From the NCBI RefSeq assembly GCF_014873915.1, contig NZ_JADBEJ010000005.1, positions 3,410,001 through 3,474,000 of the forward strand: a stretch of 64,000 bases of DNA, given 5' to 3'. The DNA comes from Amycolatopsis roodepoortensis (GTDB taxonomy: Bacteria; Actinomycetota; Actinomycetes; Mycobacteriales; Pseudonocardiaceae). The position numbers and the translations under genes are program-made. Below, piece after piece: positions 58,168-64,000 of the stretch. Each line of letters begins with the position of its first letter. Positions within the stretch are counted from its first letter, which is position 1. Below the pieces are notes generated by a model that searched no databases, was not told the DNA's origin, and was given only the letters and a program-made list of their open reading frames with translations.

Positions 58168-58554
58168 ATGTCTTCGGATTCCAAGCCGTCTCAGCGGCCC
58201 GCGTATTTCCTCGCCGGCCTGCTCGGCGCGGCCGGTGTGCTGCACTTCGTCCAGCCGAAGCCGTTCGACGCCATCATCCCGAAACAGCTCCCCGGCTCCC
58301 CGCGCGCGTGGACCTACGGCTCCGGCGTGGCCGAGCTGGGTGTCGCCGCGGCGGTCGCCAATCCGAAGACGCGACGGCTCGGCGGGCTCGCGGCCGCGTT
58401 GCTGTTCGTCGTGGTGCTGCCGGGGAACGTGAAGATGGCCGTCGACGCCGACCGTCGGAAGGCCCCGAAGCACTGGCGGGTGGCCTTCTGGGCCCGCGTC
58501 CCCCTCCAGATCCCGCTGGTGACCTGGGCCCTGAGGGTGCGCGACCGCGCCTAG
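58168..58554 (+). CDS. DoxX-like membrane protein
   Basis: A 128-residue four-helix membrane protein: PAYFLAGLLGAAGVLHFVQPKPFDAIIP, YGSGVAELGVAAAVANP and LGGLAAALLFVVVLPGNVKMAVD match the DoxX family (also called DUF4267-type) of small membrane proteins, some linked to thiol redox balance. ATG 58168 is chosen; an upstream TTG at 58141 would extend it by nine residues. It overlaps the end of adnB by 4 bp at the 3' side. Confidence 0.82.
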   Translation: MSSDSKPSQRPAYFLAGLLGAAGVLHFVQPKPFDAIIPKQLPGSPRAWTYGSGVAELGVAAAVANPKTRRLGGLAAALLFVVVLPGNVKMAVDADRRKAPKHWRVAFWARVPLQIPLVTWALRVRDRA

Positions 58555-61500
58555 ATCGTCGGGACGCTCCGCAGGAGTTGCCGCAGACCTTCGGCGTCCA
58601 GCAGATCCGCCGGCCGGACGGTCTTGTCGTGTTTCACGTAGTGGAACGCCGCCCGGACCTTCTCCACCGGCACCTTCTTCAGCGCCGCCCACGCCAGCCG
58701 GTACGCCGCCAGCTGCACGGCCAGCGGTTCGAGCCGGTCCTTGTCCGGCACGGCGCCGGTCTTCCAGTCGACGACGGTCCAGCCGTCGTCCGCGTCGGCG
58801 AACACGGCGTCCATCCGCCCGCGCACGGTGACCCCCACGACGTCCGCCGAGAACGGGACTTCGACCGCGTGCGGCACCCGGTGCGCCCACTCGCTCTTCT
58901 CGAACGCGGTCTGCAACGCTTCCAGCTCGGTATCGGGCGCCTCGTCGACGTCCGCCGCACCCGGCAGATCGTGGATCTCCAGCAACTGTTCGCCGCCGAA
59001 CCGCTGCTCCAGCCAGCCGTGGAACGCCGTCCCCCGGCGCGCGTAAGTGTTGGGCCGCACGGGAAGCGGCCGCCGCAAGCGTTTGGCCAGCGCGGCGGGA
59101 TCGGCCGACAGCTCGACCAGCTGACTCACCGAGAGATGCGGCGGCAGGACGACCTGCTGCACGCGATCCCGCGCTCGTGCGCGCTCCTCCAGCAACACCT
59201 TGGTGTCGGAGATCCAGCCGTCCGGATCGTCCTCTTCCTCTTCCTCGGCGTGCTCTGCCTCTTCCATCGCCCCGAGCACCAGGTCGACGCCGTTGGTGAC
59301 GCCCTCGCGCCGCGGCCACAGCGGATCGACCGGCCACCGCGACCGCCGGGAGTCGGCGACCAGCGGATTTTCGCCGTCGGTCTCCGGCTCCTCGGCCCAG
59401 TGCTCGATGCGGCCGACCGAGTTCGCCCGCATCACCTCGCCGATTTCGAGCAGGAACTCGGACGGCCCCTTCGGCCGCGCGCTGCTCTCGTTCCACCAAT
59501 GGCCGGAGATCAGCATCGTGTGCTCGGAGCGGGTCAGCGCGACGTAGCAGAGCCGCCGTTCCTCGTCCGCTTCACGCGCGACGAAGCCTTCTTCGTGCAG
59601 CTCCAGGGCTTCCTGCACTTCCTTGCGGTCGGCGCCCTCGGGAATCCGCAGCACCGGCAAGTCCTCGGAGTCACCACGCAACGCGGCGGGCAGCGAGGTC
59701 GACGTCCGCAGCCACGACGACGAACGCCGCCGGCCGGGGAAGACCTCCTTGACCAGATGCGGGATCGCGACGATGCGCCATTCCAGTCCCTTGGCCGAGT
59801 GCACCGTCAGGACCTGGACCCGATCCGGGACGACCTCCACCTCGCCCGGGGTGAGCCCGTCTTCCGCGTGCGCGGCCGTGTTCAGATAGTCCACAAAGGA
59901 CAATAGGGTGGCCGTCGGCGACGTTTCGGCGAAATCCGTGACGACGTCGGCGAAAGCGTCCAAGTGCGCGCGTCCGGCAGGCCCCGGGCGGGCCAGCGAT
60001 TCGACGTCGAGCAGCATCGTGCGCTCCACGTCGGCGACCAGCTCGGGCAGCGACTGGTCCAGCCGCCGTCGCAACGCCGAAAGCTCGGCGCCGATCTTCC
60101 GGATCCGCCGGTAGCCCTCGGGCGAATACCGCTCCGGCGTCCCGGGATCGTCGATGGCGTCGGCGAGCCCGGCCTGCTCGACCCGTTCGGTCACCAGCAC
60201 CGGTTCGTCCACATCGGACTTTCCCGACGGAGGCACCGGTGAGGACAGTTCGCCCGCACGGCGCCACAACGCCGCGAGATCGGCCGCCGCGATCCGCCAG
60301 CGCGCCCCGGTGAGCAACCGCGCCGCCGCGCTGCCCGCGAGCGGGTCCGCGAGCACGCGCAACGTGCTGACCAGGTCCGCGACCTCGGGTTCGTCGAGGA
60401 GGCCGCCGAGACCGACGACCTCCACCGGCAGCCCGCGTGCCCGCATTTCCGCCGCGATCGGCGCCATGTCGGCACGACGGCGCACCAGCACCGCGGCCGT
60501 CGGCGGTTTTCCGGTCTCCTCCATGGTTTCGAACCAGCGTTTCGCCACCGCGTCGGCCACCCACTCGCGTTCGGCGCGGACGTCCGGCAGCAGCGCGGCG
60601 GCGATGTCGGCCGAGCCCGCGCCTTCCAGCGCGCGCAGCCGGGCGACGCCGAGACCGCGTTCCCGCAACGGTTCCGAGATCGCGTTCGCGAGTTCGAGCA
60701 CCTCGGGCGGGTTGCGGAAACTGGTCAGCAGCCCGAAATCCAGTGCCGGGACGAGCCGTTCACCGTTGTCACGCGGGAAGTCCGTGGTGAACCGGGGCAG
60801 GTTCGCCGCGCTCGCCCCGCGCCAGCCGTAGATGGCCTGTGCCGGGTCTCCCACCGCGGTCACCGGCATCGGCGGATGCTCGACGCCACCGAACAGCGAC
60901 CGCAGCAGAATCCGCTGGGCGTGCCCGGTGTCCTGGTATTCGTCGAGCAGGACGGCACCGTAGCGCTCACGTTCACCCGCGACCACCGCCGGATAGCTGC
61001 TGGCCAGCTGCGCCGCCAGCGACATCTGGTCGGCGAAGTCGAGCGCGCCCTCGGCCCGCTTCCGCGCGTGATACGCCTCGACCAGTGGCAGCAGCGCGAG
61101 CCGGAATCGTTGCGCGGCCATGACTTCGGCGAGTTTCTGCGGCAACGACGCGCGCTGCCCCTTCGCGCGCGGCGCGTTCTCGATGACCTCGCACAGCCAC
61201 GACGTGTATTCCGCGAGCCGTTCGGTCTCGACCAGATGCTCGCCGAGCTCCCCGGCCAGCGCCAGCAACTGCGCCGTCACCGTGGCGGGCACGCGATCGG
61301 TGTCCAGGTCGTTGTCCCAAGTGGACACGACGCGATGGGAGAACTGCCACGACGACGTCTCCGAAAGCAGCCGGACGCCGGGCTGGACGGGCAGTCGCAG
61401 ACCGTGCTCGGACAGCAGCCGCCCGGCATACGCGTGATAAGTGAGCACCGTCGGCTCTCCCGCGGTCACCGTGGTGCGCAGGTCGCCGGTCGGGTCGATC

Positions 61501-61808
61501 TTGTCGAGCAGCCCCGATCCGACCAGGCGGCGCAGCCGGGTGCGGACGCGTTCGCCGAGCTGGCGGGCGGCCTTGCGGGTGAAGGTCAGGCCGAGCACGC
61601 GTTCCGGCGGGACGACGCTGTTGGCCACCAGCCACACCACGCGCGCGGCCATCGTCTCGGTCTTGCCCGCGCCGGCCCCCGCGACGACCAGCGACGGCTC
61701 GATCGGCGCGGCGATCACCTCGGCCTGCTCGTCGGTCGGGCTGTGCAGGCCGAGCGCGCGAGCGATCTCCCCTGGCTCGACCTGGCGGCGCTGCAGTTCG
61801 GAGATCAC
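58551..61808 (-). CDS. adnB: AdnB, helicase-nuclease subunit
   Basis: The 1085-residue subunit of the AdnAB DNA end-resection motor. It has a UvrD-type SF1A motor with Walker A GAGAGKT (44-50), motif Ia LTFTRKAARQLGERV, Walker B LLDEYQD (288-294) and the late ALTRSEHTMLI, and a C-terminal RecB-family nuclease (VRGRMDAVFADADDGWTVVDWKTG near residue 1000, QLAAYRLAW). It processes double-strand breaks with AdnA in place of RecBCD. GTG 61808 overlaps the adnA stop (GTGA). Length matches mycobacterial AdnB. Confidence 0.94.
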   Translation of the reverse strand: MISELQRRQVEPGEIARALGLHSPTDEQAEVIAAPIEPSLVVAGAGAGKTETMAARVVWLVANSVVPPERVLGLTFTRKAARQLGERVRTRLRRLVGSGLLDKIDPTGDLRTTVTAGEPTVLTYHAYAGRLLSEHGLRLPVQPGVRLLSETSSWQFSHRVVSTWDNDLDTDRVPATVTAQLLALAGELGEHLVETERLAEYTSWLCEVIENAPRAKGQRASLPQKLAEVMAAQRFRLALLPLVEAYHARKRAEGALDFADQMSLAAQLASSYPAVVAGERERYGAVLLDEYQDTGHAQRILLRSLFGGVEHPPMPVTAVGDPAQAIYGWRGASAANLPRFTTDFPRDNGERLVPALDFGLLTSFRNPPEVLELANAISEPLRERGLGVARLRALEGAGSADIAAALLPDVRAEREWVADAVAKRWFETMEETGKPPTAAVLVRRRADMAPIAAEMRARGLPVEVVGLGGLLDEPEVADLVSTLRVLADPLAGSAAARLLTGARWRIAAADLAALWRRAGELSSPVPPSGKSDVDEPVLVTERVEQAGLADAIDDPGTPERYSPEGYRRIRKIGAELSALRRRLDQSLPELVADVERTMLLDVESLARPGPAGRAHLDAFADVVTDFAETSPTATLLSFVDYLNTAAHAEDGLTPGEVEVVPDRVQVLTVHSAKGLEWRIVAIPHLVKEVFPGRRRSSSWLRTSTSLPAALRGDSEDLPVLRIPEGADRKEVQEALELHEEGFVAREADEERRLCYVALTRSEHTMLISGHWWNESSARPKGPSEFLLEIGEVMRANSVGRIEHWAEEPETDGENPLVADSRRSRWPVDPLWPRREGVTNGVDLVLGAMEEAEHAEEEEEDDPDGWISDTKVLLEERARARDRVQQVVLPPHLSVSQLVELSADPAALAKRLRRPLPVRPNTYARRGTAFHGWLEQRFGGEQLLEIHDLPGAADVDEAPDTELEALQTAFEKSEWAHRVPHAVEVPFSADVVGVTVRGRMDAVFADADDGWTVVDWKTGAVPDKDRLEPLAVQLAAYRLAWAALKKVPVEKVRAAFHYVKHDKTVRPADLLDAEGLRQLLRSVPTI

Positions 61809-64000
61809 GGGCCGGTCACCTGCCTGCCCTCGGGCCGCAGCGGACAGCAACCCCTTGCCGGGCAACGATCACAGTCCGGGTTCTCGGTGACGCCGTACTC
61901 CGGGCCCGCGGCGGATCCGGCCGCCGAACGCACCAGTTCGAGCCACTGCTTGCCGCCTTCCTCGTCCAGCGGCGCCTGCTCGCGCTGGGTGGAGCCGGTC
62001 TTGTTGTTGGACTTCGCGACGTAGACCAGCCGCGCGCCACCGGGTTTCGAACCACCCTCGACCGCGCCGAGCAGCACGGCGAGCTGGTACGCGGCGAGCT
62101 GCGGATGCTGTTCGGCGTCGGCGGCGGAGATCGGGACCTTGCCGGTCTTGATGTCGATGACGACCGGACGGCCGTCCTTGTCCATCTCCACGCGGTCGAC
62201 GCGGCCGCGCAGGAGCACGCGGACGTCGTCATCGCCGACCGGAAGCTCGACCTCGATGTCCTGCTCGACCCCGGCTTCGATCAGCTCCTTGCGGCTGGAT
62301 TCCAGCCAGGTGATGAAGTTCCGCAGCATCTGCTCGACCCGCGACCGCTCGCGGCGCGAGAACCAGGGCGCTCCGGCGTCGACCCGGACCCATGCTTCGT
62401 CCAGGGCCGCGCGGATCTGCTCGTCGCTGCTCCCACCGGCGACCGCCTGCGCGAGCCCGTGCACCAAGGTGCCCGTGACGGCCGCGAGCTGCGCCGGGTC
62501 ACTGCCGCCGTGGCGTTCGATCAGCCAGCGCAGCGGGCATTTGACCAGAACCTCCACAGTGGACGGTGAAATCCGGATGAGGTCGCCCGGCCCGTGCACG
62601 GGTTCGCCGGTGGACGGTTCCAGCAGGCCGTACCAGGTGCCCGGATGCGCGCCCGGCACCCCGGCGGCGGCCAGTTTCGCGAGCTGGCGCGCCGCCCGCT
62701 GCCGCCTTTCCGGCTCGCTCGATTCGTCGCAGACGACCTCACGCAGTTCGCCGACGAGTTCGGCGAGCACCAGCGAGCGCCCCGCCGGCTTCATCCGGGA
62801 GTCGAGGCCGCCGTCGTCCGCGCCGTTCTCCTCCAGGTCGTCGATGAACCGCGAGGGCTGCTCGTCCTCCCCCGCGACCGCGCTGACCAGCAACGTCTTC
62901 CGCGCGCGGCTCGTGGCGAGGTAGAACAGCCGCCGTTCTTCGGCGAGGATCGGCGCGGTGGCGGACACCTTTTCGTCGTCGACACCGGACATGAGGTCGA
63001 CCAGCCGCTCGACGCCGAGCACGGAACCACGCAGCCGCAAATCCGGCCAGCTGCCCTCCTGCACCCCGGCGATGGCCACGACCGTCCACTCGCGACCGGC
63101 GGACGCGTGCGCGGTGAGCAGCGAAACACCGTCGCTCTTCATGGCCGCGGGGGCCAGCGTGTCACCGGCGATGTTCTGCGAGGACAGGTAATCCGCGAAA
63201 GAGGCGACACTCGCCTTCGGCAATCTGTCGACATAGCGACCGGCCGCGTCGAAGAGCGCGACGATCGCGTCGAGGTCGCGATCCGCCTGGGAGCCGAGCG
63301 AACCGCCACGGTCGACCAGCCGCAGCAGGCGATCCTCCAGACCGCTCGCCTGCCAGAGATCCCACAGCACCTGCTCGACACCGTCCCCGCGCACGACGGC
63401 CTGGTGCGCGGCGTGCAGCAGACCGCCGATCCGGCGCATCGGCAGCGCCTCGGCGTCGGCGAGACCGGTGAGGACATCGTTGGTACGTAACGCTTCCACC
63501 AGAAGTTCGTCGCTCGACCGCTGCCCGCCACCCGCGAGCTCCAGCCGGCGCAAACCGCGCCGCAGCCGCCGCAGGGCGAGCGGATCCGCTCCGCCCAGGG
63601 GCGAGGACAGCAGCATCTCGGCGAGGTCGACGTCCAGCAGCTCCGGATCCGCGGCGAGCCGCAACATCGCCAGCAGAGGACGAACTGCGGGCTGCTTCGC
63701 GAGCGGCAGTTCCTCCGTGGCCGAACCGATCGGCACCCCGGCTGCCCGTAGAGCACGTTGCAGGACAAGGAAAGTACGGGCGGGTGACCGAACGAGCACC
63801 GCCATCTCCGACCACGGCACGCCGTCGACGAGATACGCGCGGCGGAGCTGATCGGCGATCCAGCTCGCCTCGGCGGCCGGAGTCGGCATCAGGCGGACGC
63901 GGACGGCGCCGCCTTCGGCGTCCGGCGCGTCGACGAGTTTGCGCTGCGGCGACGAACCGGGCAGCACGGAGCCGAGTTTCGTGACGGCCGTGCGGATCAC
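61805..64000 (-). CDS. adnA: AdnA, helicase-nuclease subunit (N-terminus beyond the window)
   Basis: Visible are 731 residues of about 1050 expected. The helicase C-terminal half shows VSLLTAHASAGREWTVVAIAGVQEGSWPD and RRLFYLATSRARKTLLVSAV (motifs V-VI). The nuclease domain has VLLRGRVDRVEMDKDGRPVVIDIKTGKVP and QLAAYQLAVLLG. The C-terminus carries NPDCDRCPARGCCPLRPEGRQ, four cysteines that suit the Fe-S cluster of RecB/AddB-type nucleases. The first third, with Walker A, is cut off. Partner of AdnB by a 4-bp overlap. Confidence 0.93.
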   Translation of the reverse strand: MIRTAVTKLGSVLPGSSPQRKLVDAPDAEGGAVRVRLMPTPAAEASWIADQLRRAYLVDGVPWSEMAVLVRSPARTFLVLQRALRAAGVPIGSATEELPLAKQPAVRPLLAMLRLAADPELLDVDLAEMLLSSPLGGADPLALRRLRRGLRRLELAGGGQRSSDELLVEALRTNDVLTGLADAEALPMRRIGGLLHAAHQAVVRGDGVEQVLWDLWQASGLEDRLLRLVDRGGSLGSQADRDLDAIVALFDAAGRYVDRLPKASVASFADYLSSQNIAGDTLAPAAMKSDGVSLLTAHASAGREWTVVAIAGVQEGSWPDLRLRGSVLGVERLVDLMSGVDDEKVSATAPILAEERRLFYLATSRARKTLLVSAVAGEDEQPSRFIDDLEENGADDGGLDSRMKPAGRSLVLAELVGELREVVCDESSEPERRQRAARQLAKLAAAGVPGAHPGTWYGLLEPSTGEPVHGPGDLIRISPSTVEVLVKCPLRWLIERHGGSDPAQLAAVTGTLVHGLAQAVAGGSSDEQIRAALDEAWVRVDAGAPWFSRRERSRVEQMLRNFITWLESSRKELIEAGVEQDIEVELPVGDDDVRVLLRGRVDRVEMDKDGRPVVIDIKTGKVPISAADAEQHPQLAAYQLAVLLGAVEGGSKPGGARLVYVAKSNNKTGSTQREQAPLDEEGGKQWLELVRSAAGSAAGPEYGVTENPDCDRCPARGCCPLRPEGRQVTGP

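Noticed and set aside
57567..59906. A 779-codon + strand frame across the K+ channel and adnB genes
   Set aside because: Composition is Arg/Gly/Pro-rich without motifs, and it crosses two well-supported genes on the other strand.
1..64000. tRNA or rRNA genes, insertion sequences, prophage or integrated plasmid
   Set aside because: I saw no tRNA-like cloverleaf sequence, transposase, integrase or phage protein; base composition looks even throughout by eye.

Overview
The window is high-GC actinobacterial chromosome with frequent GTG/TTG starts, 4-bp ATGA/GTGA gene overlaps and several leaderless-looking promoters. Gene content fits the Pseudonocardiaceae, most like Amycolatopsis: mycothiol-type enzymes, AdnAB recombination helicase-nuclease, a MoxR/DUF58/SpoIIM/RDD set, and gene orders I recall from Mycobacterium (Rv2228c-Rv2236c, Rv3199c-Rv3202c, Rv3692-Rv3695). 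The taxonomic call is inference. I read 63 protein genes, two of them cut by the window edges, and saw no tRNA, rRNA, CRISPR array, insertion sequence or prophage.

Layout. 1-8716 is a conserved core: polyprenyl-sugar glycosyltransferase (partial), RNase HI/phosphatase, zinc-ribbon protein, Nif3-like protein, secreted chorismate mutase, low-molecular-weight tyrosine phosphatase, SURF1, PaiB-like protein and CobD. It is interrupted by two intergenic blocks (4569-5024, 7457-7773) built from the same hairpin modules. 8769-11426 is a gluconate operon (GntR, GntK, GntP) with twin operator palindromes. 11503-12371 is an autoregulated ArsR-SRPBCC pair.

12443-27818 is the most unusual part. It holds an ArpA-like TetR receptor divergent from an AfsA domain fused to an acyl-CoA-dehydrogenase-like domain, a HAD phosphatase, a luciferase-like monooxygenase, a type II thioesterase, an ArsR/MFS pair, and then a compact operon of AvrD (syringolide-synthase family), two paralogous P-loop kinase-like proteins, a ketosynthase III and an acyl carrier protein. 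An ene-reductase/F420-type reductase/XRE operon and a SnoaL-like/flavin reductase pair follow. Two condensing families for acyl-sugar or butanolide signals (AfsA and AvrD) lie within 10 kb. Shared motifs at several promoters suggest one signalling or specialised-metabolite locus, probably making a fatty-acyl sugar lactone; the product is unknown.

27823-34622 is an amino-sugar or chitooligosaccharide uptake operon: ROK regulator, solute-binding lipoprotein, two permeases, GH4 enzyme and BadF-type sugar kinase, with no ATPase subunit. 34785-36333 carries two inverted arrays of 21-bp units around a short TetR pair and a small secreted protein. 36338-43434 holds NudC, an M16 peptidase pair and two tandem DUF2207 membrane proteins. 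43528-56243 is a cell-envelope region: two paralogous membrane zinc peptidases, RDD and SpoIIM proteins, secreted proteins, and a five-gene MoxR/DUF58/DUF4350/DUF4129 operon. 56434-64000 has a K+ channel with RCK domain, a DoxX-like protein, adnB and the C-terminal two thirds of adnA.

Across the window gene ends carry strong hairpins, many of them near-identical repeats that sometimes include the stop codon. No ORF explains them, and together with the AfsA/AvrD locus they are the main points for follow-up.
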